From Clostridia bacterium (lineage in GTDB: Bacteria > Bacillota_A > Clostridia > Christensenellales > Borkfalkiaceae), in the NCBI GenBank assembly GCA_017621955.1, contig JAGASB010000140.1:1-13826 (forward strand): 13,826 nt of DNA, in the 5' to 3' direction. Shown in pieces: positions 6,298 through 13,703 of this stretch (position 1 is the stretch's first letter; every line of letters starts with the position of its first letter). Made by a program: the position numbers and the translations under genes. The notes beneath the pieces were generated by a model. That model saw only the letters and a list, made by a program, of their open reading frames with translations. It was not told the origin of the DNA and searched no databases.

Positions 6298-7323
6298 ATG
6301 AATAATGAATTAAATAAACACAAGTCTTCTGACAAAATCAAGTGGGTTTTAACACTTATAGCATTTTTTCTTGTAGGTGCTACGCTTGCAGGAATTTTAT
6401 TAGGATATTTAACACCTAAAGTAAGAACGGAAGAACCCGTTAAGCAAGAACAAGAGGCAAGTGTAAATAATGGTGGTTTTGATACGGAGTTTGTTAATAC
6501 AAAAGGTGTAAAACTTTTTTCTTTAACGGCTATGACGTATTCGCAAACGACCAATACGGCAACAAAAACCATATACGCACAGGTATTACCATCTACGGCT
6601 GAAAATAAAAATGTTAGTTGGTCTGTAAAGTGGGAAAGTGAAAATACTGAAGACGTATCTAATTATGTTACAGTATCTCCTAATGCTGATAATCAGACTT
6701 ATGCTGACGTTACTTGCTATGCTCCGTTTGACGGAAATATTATTGTCACTGTTACTACTGAAGAGGGTGGTTATACGGCAGATTGTATCGTTACTTTCGT
6801 AGGTGTTCCTACTGAAATAACTATTGATACGATTGTTGCTAATGACGGCACAAATTATACTTTAGGGCTTAACGGCTCTTATGCTTTTAACGTTGCTGCA
6901 ATTAACCCTTTTAATCAGTTAGGCGACGATTATAAAACTCTTGAAGTAAGTTTATGGTGCACAGGTAGCGTTACTAAAGGAACTTATAGCTACGATTATT
7001 GGGCAGAAACTTGGTCTTGGGAAAACGAAGAAACTGTAGCACTTAATACTATGCTTGATAAGTTTGTAACTGTTGAATATAGCAACGGTGTTGCAACTAT
7101 TACAACGGGTGGTAAACAAATAGACGAATACTATGAAAAATATACCAACATTGACGGTGGTAGAACTAGATATTACTCTGATAAAGTTAAAGAAATAACT
7201 GAAGATTGTAAGATTGGTTTAACCGTTAAAGAACCGACTTCTGGCGTAGTAAAAGTTATTTATCTTAATCTTGATAAAACGGCTGTAGCATCAGTTAATG
7301 TTACGGGAAATCTATTGTTTTAA
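6298..7323 (+). CDS. N-anchored exported protein with Ig-like (Big2-type) domain, copy 2
   Basis: 341 residues, clearly homologous along its whole length to the preceding protein: NELNKHKSSDKIKW start, membrane segment (about 16-38), AMTYSQTTNTATKTIYAQVL, NVSWSVKWE, ADVTCYAPFDGNIIVTVTT, CIVTFVG, FNQLGDDY, DGGRTRYY, and the tail VASVNVTGNLLF. The paired architecture suggests duplication followed by divergence, for example two subunits that contact each other. AGGAGG lies seven bases before the ATG. Like its neighbour it should be anchored by its N terminus and exposed outside. No enzymatic motif is visible. It could be a virion minor protein, an envelope channel component or a host-surface modifier. 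Confidence 0.8.
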   Translation: MNNELNKHKSSDKIKWVLTLIAFFLVGATLAGILLGYLTPKVRTEEPVKQEQEASVNNGGFDTEFVNTKGVKLFSLTAMTYSQTTNTATKTIYAQVLPSTAENKNVSWSVKWESENTEDVSNYVTVSPNADNQTYADVTCYAPFDGNIIVTVTTEEGGYTADCIVTFVGVPTEITIDTIVANDGTNYTLGLNGSYAFNVAAINPFNQLGDDYKTLEVSLWCTGSVTKGTYSYDYWAETWSWENEETVALNTMLDKFVTVEYSNGVATITTGGKQIDEYYEKYTNIDGGRTRYYSDKVKEITEDCKIGLTVKEPTSGVVKVIYLNLDKTAVASVNVTGNLLF

Positions 7324-7333
7324 GAGGTGACTT

Positions 7334-7918
7334 ATGGCAAAGAAACAAGGAAAAATCGGTAAAGTTATAGCTTATATTTTGATTCTTCTCATAGTAGTAG
7401 GCGCAATCGGTTTCCTTGCTTATTATACCAATGGCTTTACGGGGGGAATAAAAACCTTTTCAGTAGAGTGCAACGGTAAAGAAGTAATGACAAGTTCTAG
7501 TGGCTTTGAAATGACGGTAAACGAACCATTAACAGTTAAAGTCAAATATACTTTTGGCGGTGAGAACGTTAGTGGTTATTCCGTTAAAGTAGTGCCAAAT
7601 AAACTTGCAGGTAAGGACTTCGATTTTAAGGTGGACGAATATTTATATTCGTATCAAGCAGAAAAAGATTTAACCGACGGGTTTGACGTAGAGTATGGCG
7701 AAAATACTTTTACGATTAAGCCGAAAGGAAATCTAACGGAAATATTGCAAGCAATTTACCCTAATAATGTTGTGGAAGATTGTAGTCAATATTCTTACGA
7801 AAATATGTTTATGCTTATAGTTTACTCTTATGATGGTGAATCAAGTGTATTACTTAATTTCTCCGTTCCAGAAAAGGTAACGGGAATTGAACTAGATAAG
7901 GAGGTGATTGTATTTTGA
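7334..7918 (+). CDS. N-anchored exported protein, short relative of the Ig-like pair
   Basis: 194 residues. A lysine-rich start (MAKKQGKIGK), a membrane segment (about 10-31), then an external beta-rich domain. It lacks the first Ig-like domain of its two neighbours but keeps their layout and ends with the same kind of tail, a hydrophobic strand followed by VTGIELDKEVIVF. The last codons overlap the strong ribosome site AAGGAGGTGA of the next gene, and the stop TGA overlaps the next ATG (TGATG), so the two are translationally coupled. It is likely to work with the Ig-like pair and the pIII-like protein outside the membrane. No known family recognised. Confidence 0.75.
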   Translation: MAKKQGKIGKVIAYILILLIVVGAIGFLAYYTNGFTGGIKTFSVECNGKEVMTSSSGFEMTVNEPLTVKVKYTFGGENVSGYSVKVVPNKLAGKDFDFKVDEYLYSYQAEKDLTDGFDVEYGENTFTIKPKGNLTEILQAIYPNNVVEDCSQYSYENMFMLIVYSYDGESSVLLNFSVPEKVTGIELDKEVIVF

Positions 7919-9963
7919 TGTATGCAGGGAGAAGAAATAAACTTCTCTTTTGCATAATCGCTTTGGTATTGGTGGTTTGCACTCTGTTTTCTACTGTGGT
8001 GCAACCCACTAAAGCCTTTGCTTCCGAAAGAGAAGTAAGTTTTGATGAAACTAACGTTTTAGACGACTTAAAAAGTAGCGAAGGGTTTAATATTTTAGAT
8101 TATCCATACTCGGTAGTAGATGACAAAGTAAAGATTATAAATTTTGTAGAATATTGCTATTCGTTCAAAGCTAATATGCAAGACAACTATGGTTTATATG
8201 TTTACCTATATAACCCTACGGGGAAGAACCTAGATACTAAATCCAAAGCGAATATGATACAAATGGCAACAGCCTACGATAGTAACGGTAAGCCTAGTGA
8301 TTATGAAAAGTTTACATTAGAGTTTTGCTCTAAATCTGAAGAAAGCAACTATAAAAATTTATTCTATAAATTTAAGGTTGTGGACAGGCAGATAAACGGC
8401 AAATATTTTAACGATAGGGTTAATAGTAATCAACGCCGTTATGATATATCAGGGGTTGAATTAGTGACTTATGGTAGCAATTTGGCAACTGAATATGGTG
8501 TAGGTGGAACGTATTTATTTACGGGTTATGCAAAAGGGTATGGACCTGATGCTGACGCAGAAAGCAACTTAACGTGTGAGGTAAATCAATTAGAAACAAT
8601 TACGTTAGACACATATAGCACTTATTACAGAACGGGCGAATATGAACGTAATCATAGACACGATTTAACAAGCGTATATTTTGCAGTTCCTAATAGATTC
8701 TTTGAAGAATACGGGAAGTTGCAGCGTATAAAGGCAGAATGGTACGAGTATGAAACGACACCTATTTGTATTACAAGTAATGACACCGTTTACAATATGC
8801 TTTATCCATATTTAGGTAAATATACTTATGAAAGCGAAGACCATGCTTTACAACTATATACGGGTTATCAACAGATGGTAGGCGGTAGCGGACACTATGA
8901 TAAATATGATTGGGCGTATAACTGCGATTATACTACTGCTGTAAATGAGTCTTGTAAACGTATTTCTTATTTGTTTTCAACAAACGGAAGTGCCATTGCA
9001 AATTACGTTTTATCGGCAGAGCGTTTACAAACATATATAGAAACTTATGACAAGAGTTTTACTGACGGATATATAAACGTTCCGGGGAAAACGATAAGTC
9101 ACGACTTGTTTGAAAAGACGTTATCAGAAGACAGAACGGCTGTAAGTTATGTGGGAGATGATATCCACCATAAACTAGTTGATTTTGATGCTGATAATAC
9201 TTTCGATATGTTAAGTTATGACGAAACTCATAATGGTTGGTTTAAGTTTTTTGCAGGGTTATTTGGTTTAGGTCCTAACGACGTGGACCAAAGTTATAAA
9301 GGCATATCACCAATAAAAATCGTTACGGCTGAAGATATGGCTAGAGATAATCTCTCATCAACACTTTTAATAGATGGTTCAGAGGAAGCGTTAGAAGATT
9401 TTAGAAACTTTTACGACGAATCTACCAAAGCAGATAAAACGGTTGTATTGTTCAGATTTGCACAGACCGATTATATGAATTTACCTGTTATGGCTTATGA
9501 CGGTTATAAAGGCAAAAATTTAAGCGGGCAATACGGCAAAGATACTTACATAGTTCAAGAAAGCGTATTTATGAATTTCGATATTATACAACTTACTTTT
9601 AATAAAGAAGGGGTATATACGGTAATTCCCGTTGTAAACAGTCCTATAGACATTTATAACGATATTACCATTCCAGATAATAGTGGGTTAGCGTGGTGGC
9701 AGATATTACTAATAGTGTTAGCGATAATACTTTTAGTAATAATTCTATGGCCTGTTTTACCTTACATAATTAACTTCTTAATATGGCTAATTTTATTACC
9801 ATTTAAGTTAATAGGTATGCTTTTTAAGGCTATTGGTAAGGGTGTCAAGAAACGTAGGGAAAAGAAAAAGGCTGAAAAAGAGTTGAAAAAACAAGAAGAA
9901 AAGGAACTTAAGGAACTAGAAAAGTTGTCTAAAAAGAAACAGAAAAAGAAGGAGGAAAAGTAA
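7918..9963 (+). CDS. Large exported protein with C-terminal anchor (pIII-like adsorption candidate)
   Basis: 681 residues from ATG 7918 (a TTG one codon earlier is less likely; AAGGAGGTGA is ten bases before the ATG). A Sec signal peptide (basic MYAGRRNK, hydrophobic core to about 25) has an AFA-SE cleavage site after residue 35. A long external region with many Tyr and Asp follows, then one or two hydrophobic segments (about 591-636) and a 41-residue, extremely Lys/Glu-rich cytoplasmic tail. Signal plus C-terminal anchor, and a position two genes before the Zot-like ATPase, match the filamentous phage pIII arrangement. The length exceeds typical pIII and the charged tail is unusual. A different function, such as an envelope export component, remains possible. 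Confidence 0.7.
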   Translation: MYAGRRNKLLFCIIALVLVVCTLFSTVVQPTKAFASEREVSFDETNVLDDLKSSEGFNILDYPYSVVDDKVKIINFVEYCYSFKANMQDNYGLYVYLYNPTGKNLDTKSKANMIQMATAYDSNGKPSDYEKFTLEFCSKSEESNYKNLFYKFKVVDRQINGKYFNDRVNSNQRRYDISGVELVTYGSNLATEYGVGGTYLFTGYAKGYGPDADAESNLTCEVNQLETITLDTYSTYYRTGEYERNHRHDLTSVYFAVPNRFFEEYGKLQRIKAEWYEYETTPICITSNDTVYNMLYPYLGKYTYESEDHALQLYTGYQQMVGGSGHYDKYDWAYNCDYTTAVNESCKRISYLFSTNGSAIANYVLSAERLQTYIETYDKSFTDGYINVPGKTISHDLFEKTLSEDRTAVSYVGDDIHHKLVDFDADNTFDMLSYDETHNGWFKFFAGLFGLGPNDVDQSYKGISPIKIVTAEDMARDNLSSTLLIDGSEEALEDFRNFYDESTKADKTVVLFRFAQTDYMNLPVMAYDGYKGKNLSGQYGKDTYIVQESVFMNFDIIQLTFNKEGVYTVIPVVNSPIDIYNDITIPDNSGLAWWQILLIVLAIILLVIILWPVLPYIINFLIWLILLPFKLIGMLFKAIGKGVKKRREKKKAEKELKKQEEKELKELEKLSKKKQKKKEEK

Positions 9964-9965
9964 AG

Positions 9966-10067
9966 TTGAAAACGATAAAAAGGGTATTAGCAATACTTCT
10001 TCTTATCGTTGTGGTCGTAGTTGTCTGCTATCTAATTTTTACAGGTAGCCGATTAACTACAAATTAG
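9966..10067 (+). CDS. 33-residue hydrophobic peptide (small coat protein candidate)
   Basis: TTG start at 9966, two bases after the previous stop, with AAGGAGG (9948-9954) 11 bases upstream inside the previous gene. The peptide begins MKTIKRVLAI, continues with a run of Leu, Ile and six Val (LLLIVVVVVVCYLIF), and ends TGSRLTTN. It has a basic N terminus and a single membrane helix with no separate signal peptide, like filamentous phage pVII and pIX (33 and 32 residues, family knowledge). It sits between the pIII-like and Zot-like genes. The stop is TAG with a TAA two codons on. It could be a minor or even the main coat protein, or an assembly factor. Too short for homology to help much. Confidence 0.55.
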   Translation: MKTIKRVLAILLLIVVVVVVCYLIFTGSRLTTN

Positions 10068-10083
10068 CGATAAAGGAGGCATT

Positions 10084-12213
10084 ATGAAAAAATTAAGAGT
10101 ATTTAACATACTCTTAACGATAGCATTATCTTTGTATTTTATATATCTCGGCATATTCCACTTCGGTTCTTCATATATGCGTTTATTTGAAAGTTTAGGC
10201 GATTTGTGGGTGTCTATAAAATTCTTTTTTGTTAGAGTTTTAGGACTAACAGATAGCGTTATACCGACAGTAAATGAATATTCAGGGGTAATGGAGTGGA
10301 ATATTGTTTTACCCGAAGATTTTGAAGCTTTTAAGACGCAGGCAGGAACTTATTTTTCAATGCTTGTTAGCAAAGAAAACCTTGCTGCTTATGGTATGTT
10401 ATTAGGCGATATTTGTATGGTTTTGTTAAAGGTTTTGGTAATAGCGATTCCAAGCATTTTAATACTTATTTTAGCGCTAAAAAGGATATACAAAAGCAAC
10501 AATGTAAAGCATAACAAAGATACTGTTCCGTTAAGGGTTTTTAAGTGGATAACTAAAACAACTTATCAACCTATAAAAAGGTTAGTATTATCATATATTT
10601 GTTTTCTAAAAAGACACAGATTTATATGGATATTATGGCTTATTTTATGGGGAATACAACTCAATCTTGCAACGATTATAGTGGCATTTTTTGCATATTA
10701 TTTTTACTTCTTCGTGTCGTTCAAGTTTGATACGTTATACATACAAATTTGTAAATTATTTATAGATTTACAAGTATTTTTAACGACGTTTCCGTGGTGG
10801 GTTTTGCTTTTTGTTGCGCTTATATTATTTGGAAGATTTAGACACAAGTTGGCGATATCAAAATTAAGACGACTTGAAGCACGAAATTGTGGGTTTATAA
10901 ACGAACTCCCGATAGTTTCAATGACTTGTGGTTCTATGGGGCGTAAAAAAACCACCATAATAACGGATATGGCGTTATCGCAAGAAGTAATGTTTAGGCA
11001 GAAAGCGTTTGAGTTGTTAAGGAAAAATGATATGAAGTTTCCATATTTCCCGTGGATAAGTTTTGAGATGGATTTACGAAATTGTATGGACTATGGAACT
11101 GTATATAATTTAGCAACAGTTAAAGAGTGGATAAACAAGAAAAGGGAAAGGTATGAACGAAACGGTGATGAGAAGAAACGGTTATACGGATACGATATTA
11201 AAAGGTATGGTATGACCTATGACGACGGACTTCGTATATGGCATTTGTTTGATATTTTAAGTATATACGCACAACTGTATTTCATTTATGTAATAGAAAG
11301 CAGTTTAATGGTTGCGAACTACTCTATAAGGGAAGATAACGTTCTTTTAGACGAAGGTAATTTTCCTATGTGGGCTACAGACTTCTTTCCGAACGAAACC
11401 ATGGACGGGGGACACCACGCCCATATATTAGACTTTGACGTGTTAAGGCTAGGCAAGAAGGTAATTGAAAACAACCCTAACGCAGGTAGTTTTGAGTTTG
11501 GGGTAGTTGTTATTACCGAAGTCGGTAAAGAACGTGGAAACAATTTAGAGTTAAGAGATGTTAAAAAGCAGACGGATGAAACTAATCAGAAGAATGACCT
11601 TTTTAACAGTTGGCTTAAAATGTGCAGGCATAGTGCTACGGTAGATAATTTTCCTTTCGTTAAAGTGTTTACGGACGAACAGCGACCAGAAAGCTGGGGT
11701 GCGGATGCAAGAGATTTATCAGACGTTATAACTATTGTTGCGTCCGGTAGTCAAAGACTTGCATTGCCGTTTTATATCTTTGAAGAAATGCTAACAGAGT
11801 TAGTTTTTGATAGGTTTATAGGGTTATACTATGATTTTAGATATAGACGGGGCGATAATACTTTACTTGTTCACTTGCTAAAAAGCGTTGCTTCTTGGCT
11901 TTTTAAGCGTAACGCAAAAATTTATAACAAGTATGGATATAGCGTTTCGTATATAGAGAAAGAACGTGGAACGTTTGATGGCAGAATAGAAAAGAAAAAG
12001 TATTTTATTATGAACAAAAAAATATATAGCAAAAGGTTTTCTACGGACTGTTTTAGTGATTACTTTAACGATATGGCGAAAAAGACAAAAGTCGGTTTAC
12101 GTGATTACCTAGAGTATATGGGAGAGAAAGCAACTGTTGAAGAATTAAAATTACAAAACAGTTATTTTATGAACTCTTTATACAAAGGTGTTGACGAAGA
12201 ACAGGCTTCTTAA
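10084..12213 (+). CDS. Zot/pI-like membrane ATPase for particle assembly and DNA export
   Basis: 709 residues. The N-terminal 250 residues hold several membrane segments (about 5-24, 108-133, 178-212, 236-250). The C-terminal part is a cytoplasmic P-loop ATPase. A variant Walker A is TCGSMGRKKTT (281-291), where the usual last glycine is lysine. The Walker B candidate is FGVVVITEVGKERGN (472-486), with threonine replacing the aspartate, although VLLDEGNF (420-427) also fits. A downstream CRHSATVDNF...DEQRPESWGADARDL block (514-544) matches the RH...Q...R-L region of Zot proteins. It lies directly before rep, as the last morphogenesis gene. Membrane segments at the N terminus resemble coupling ATPases of conjugation rather than classical pI. 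Function as motor for ssDNA extrusion is well supported; phage versus conjugative use is less certain. Confidence 0.78.
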   Translation: MKKLRVFNILLTIALSLYFIYLGIFHFGSSYMRLFESLGDLWVSIKFFFVRVLGLTDSVIPTVNEYSGVMEWNIVLPEDFEAFKTQAGTYFSMLVSKENLAAYGMLLGDICMVLLKVLVIAIPSILILILALKRIYKSNNVKHNKDTVPLRVFKWITKTTYQPIKRLVLSYICFLKRHRFIWILWLILWGIQLNLATIIVAFFAYYFYFFVSFKFDTLYIQICKLFIDLQVFLTTFPWWVLLFVALILFGRFRHKLAISKLRRLEARNCGFINELPIVSMTCGSMGRKKTTIITDMALSQEVMFRQKAFELLRKNDMKFPYFPWISFEMDLRNCMDYGTVYNLATVKEWINKKRERYERNGDEKKRLYGYDIKRYGMTYDDGLRIWHLFDILSIYAQLYFIYVIESSLMVANYSIREDNVLLDEGNFPMWATDFFPNETMDGGHHAHILDFDVLRLGKKVIENNPNAGSFEFGVVVITEVGKERGNNLELRDVKKQTDETNQKNDLFNSWLKMCRHSATVDNFPFVKVFTDEQRPESWGADARDLSDVITIVASGSQRLALPFYIFEEMLTELVFDRFIGLYYDFRYRRGDNTLLVHLLKSVASWLFKRNAKIYNKYGYSVSYIEKERGTFDGRIEKKKYFIMNKKIYSKRFSTDCFSDYFNDMAKKTKVGLRDYLEYMGEKATVEELKLQNSYFMNSLYKGVDEEQAS

Positions 12214-12239
12214 AACTAAATAAAGGAGAGTTTTTACTT

Positions 12240-13268
12240 ATGGCTTATGGTGAAACGAAAGTATATTACGACGGTAGCCACTATATAGCGATTCCACATA
12301 CTGAACGCCCCAAAAAGCCTAAAGCATTAAAGATAGAAAAAGAAATAGTAGTTAATGATAAGAATGAGATTATTCCAGAATATGATGAAATACCGTCAAT
12401 GCTAACATTATCAAACGGGCACGTGTTGGAAGAAGTAGAGTTTGTTGACGGTGAATTAAAACCTGTTATAAAAAAAGTAAAACGTAAAGGTAAAAAGACT
12501 ACAAAGAAGGCGTTATTTGAGCAGTTTTATAGGGAAACTTTGGAACTTAAGAAAAAGGAACGGCGACAAGTTATTATTGACGGAATGAAAGCATTGTTTA
12601 AGACTATAGAAGATACGGAAAGATATGTTGATGACAATTTAGAACGGAAACAACGGAATTTAATAGCAAGGAGAATAAGGCTTACCAGAAAGGCGAACTT
12701 ACAAGAATTTAATTATTTTTGCACTTTTACTTATGATGATAAAAAGCATAGTGAAGACAGTTTTAAGAAAGTGTTAAAAAATTGCTTTTATCATTTAGCG
12801 AATAGAAAGGGGTGGCGATATATAGGGGTATGGGAACGTTCTCCCGAAAAGAAACGTTTGCATTTTCACGGAGTTTTCTATATACCAAGTGGAACAATGC
12901 CGGGGAAACTTATTCCTGCAAACGATTACAGTTTTAAGACACATAAAAGGCAGATAACTATGCAAAACACGTATTTTAATGAAAAGTATGGGCGTAGTGA
13001 TTTTGAAGAAATAGAAGATAAAGGGCGTATGGGTGAAGCATTGGCTTATTTAATGAAATATATAGAGAAAACGGGTGAAAAAATTGTTTATTCTAGGGGT
13101 TTACCACAGTATTTTATATCGGATATTATGGATGAAGATATCGCTTGCCCAATAGGTGTTGACAACCAGAAACTTCTGCTGTTCGACGATTTCAAGTGTT
13201 GGGACGAAGGAACGCTAATGGGAACTGTAAATAAAGAAACTATAAAGGAAATGAGAAAAGCAAATTAA
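12240..13268 (+). CDS. Rolling-circle replication initiator (HUH, two-tyrosine)
   Basis: 342 residues. The three motifs of superfamily 1 Rep proteins are visible: motif 1 YFCTFTYDD (159-167), motif 2 LHFHGVFY with the metal-binding H208-F-H210, and motif 3 YLMKYIEKT with tyrosines 270 and 274 spaced YxxxY as in phiX174 gpA. The first 150 residues are lysine/glutamate-rich and probably an accessory or DNA-binding extension. No helicase domain is present, so a host helicase would be used. It should nick the double-strand origin, probably in the hairpins immediately downstream, and join to the 5' end. AAGGAG lies about 12 bases before the ATG. It resembles microvirus VP4 and inovirus or plasmid Reps; I cannot rank these without a search. 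Confidence 0.9.
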   Translation: MAYGETKVYYDGSHYIAIPHTERPKKPKALKIEKEIVVNDKNEIIPEYDEIPSMLTLSNGHVLEEVEFVDGELKPVIKKVKRKGKKTTKKALFEQFYRETLELKKKERRQVIIDGMKALFKTIEDTERYVDDNLERKQRNLIARRIRLTRKANLQEFNYFCTFTYDDKKHSEDSFKKVLKNCFYHLANRKGWRYIGVWERSPEKKRLHFHGVFYIPSGTMPGKLIPANDYSFKTHKRQITMQNTYFNEKYGRSDFEEIEDKGRMGEALAYLMKYIEKTGEKIVYSRGLPQYFISDIMDEDIACPIGVDNQKLLLFDDFKCWDEGTLMGTVNKETIKEMRKAN

Positions 13269-13269
13269 C

Positions 13270-13331
13270 ACACACGACGATTTGTGGGAAATTGCGCCAG
13301 CGGTTCAGCGCGCAACCCCACTCGTCGGTGT
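13270..13331. repeat. Hairpin 1 of the putative replication/packaging origin
   Basis: A nested stem of about 21 pairs: ACAC/GTGT (13270-13273, 13328-13331), CGACGA/TCGTCG (13275-13280, 13322-13327), GTGGG/CCCAC (13284-13288, 13317-13321), TTGCGC/GCGCAA (13292-13297, 13310-13315) around a 12-base loop. It is GC-rich in an AT-rich setting and begins at the rep stop codon. There is no T-tract, so it is not a plain terminator. The origin function is inferred from position. Confidence 0.6.
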
Positions 13332-13368
13332 AATGCTTTTCATTTTTTTATAGCCTTTCTGTTCAGTT

Positions 13369-13434
13369 TTAGGCGTGTGCTTGTCTCGGCGGAGCGAAGC
13401 GACGCCGCTTGTATCAAGACAAGCACACGCCTAA
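13369..13434. repeat. Hairpin 2 of the putative replication/packaging origin
   Basis: A perfect 18-base inverted repeat: TTAGGCGTGTGCTTGTCT at 13369-13386 and its reverse complement at 13417-13434. It encloses a second stem CGGCG/CGCCG (13387-13391, 13403-13407) over GAGCGAAGCGA. Such a long exact stem would form a stable cruciform in ssDNA, as seen in filamentous phage packaging signals and rolling-circle origins. The nick site cannot be assigned from sequence alone. Confidence 0.6.
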
Positions 13435-13437
13435 CTG

Positions 13438-13453
13438 CCAAATTTGGTTTTTT
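13438..13453 (+). terminator. Short palindrome plus T-tract
   Basis: CCAAATTTGG (13438-13447) followed by TTTTTT (13448-13453). The stem is too short and tight for a strong terminator, but the position after rep and the hairpins fits an end-of-operon signal. Confidence 0.3.
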
Positions 13454-13473
13454 GTTTAAACATTTGCGTTTTG

Positions 13474-13502
13474 TTGACATTTATTAAAAAAAGTGGTAAT
13501 AT
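13474..13502 (+). promoter_or_regulatory. Consensus sigma-A promoter of the lipoprotein gene
   Basis: TTGACA (13474-13479), a 17-base spacer, TAATAT (13497-13502). This is near-perfect consensus with ideal spacing, predicting a start near 13509, exactly where the 5' strand of the leader stem begins. It probably belongs to chromosomal DNA right of the element. Confidence 0.8.
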
Positions 13503-13506
13503 ATGC

Positions 13507-13678
13507 TTGCGACATTATTGAATATGAAATTTGGAAATGAGTATACTTTGGGTAAAGTGTACCTTATTTGCGTTAAATAAAAACCTTATTTCTAAGTTTT
13601 ATATTTTAATCAATAGTGTCGCAACTAAGCGGTAAGGCACTTTACAGGTGTCGCTCCGTTTAGGAACGACACTTTTTT
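13507..13678 (+). promoter_or_regulatory. Structured 5' leader with terminator (attenuator or riboswitch-like)
   Basis: A long closing stem: TTGCGACATTATTGA (13507-13521) pairs with TCAATAGTGTCGCAA (13610-13624; one G-U). Inside is GTATACTTT-GGGT-AAAGTGTAC (13541-13562). After it comes an intrinsic terminator GTGTCG/CGACAC plus TCC/GGA (13648-13672) with TTTTTT at 13673-13678, all before the ATG at 13704. Alternative pairs exist: GCGACA at 13509-13514 can meet TGTCGC at either 13618-13623 or 13649-13654 (terminator arm), and GTAAAGTG (13552-13559) can meet CACTTTAC (13638-13645). This is switch-like architecture. I do not recognise a known riboswitch class. Confidence 0.55.
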
Positions 13679-13703
13679 ATTATGCTGAAAAGGAGAAGGA
13701 TTT

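Larger units (their letters stand above)
130..13453. mobile_element. Integrated filamentous-phage-like (inovirus-like) element
   Basis: Inferred element running from the recombinase gene to the hairpin region after the Rep gene. Supporting content: a large serine recombinase at one end, an HUH Rep with the YxxxY tyrosine pair, a Zot/pI-like membrane ATPase, a secreted protein with a C-terminal membrane anchor (pIII-like), a small OB-like candidate ssDNA-binding protein, and several exported proteins in one packed block. Flanks look chromosomal: initiator tRNA on the left, a promoter-driven lipoprotein gene on the right. I found no convincing direct repeat marking att sites, which is not surprising for a serine recombinase with a very short core, so the boundaries are approximate. 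Alternative: a non-viral mobilizable element that uses a related ATPase. The 13.3 kb size is large for a classical filamentous phage (about 6-9 kb). Confidence 0.68.

Noticed and set aside
142..13375. TTTTAGGCG occurs at 142-150 and at 13367-13375, near both ends, as possible att core.
   Set aside because: Nine bases in an AT-rich sequence is weak; the right copy overlaps the arm of the 18-base hairpin and no flanking similarity extends it. GGTTTTTT at 122-129 and 13446-13453 is equally unconvincing.
13284..13487. 67-codon plus-strand ORF after rep.
   Set aside because: It runs through both origin hairpins, has no ribosome site, and its composition reflects the inverted repeats rather than a protein.
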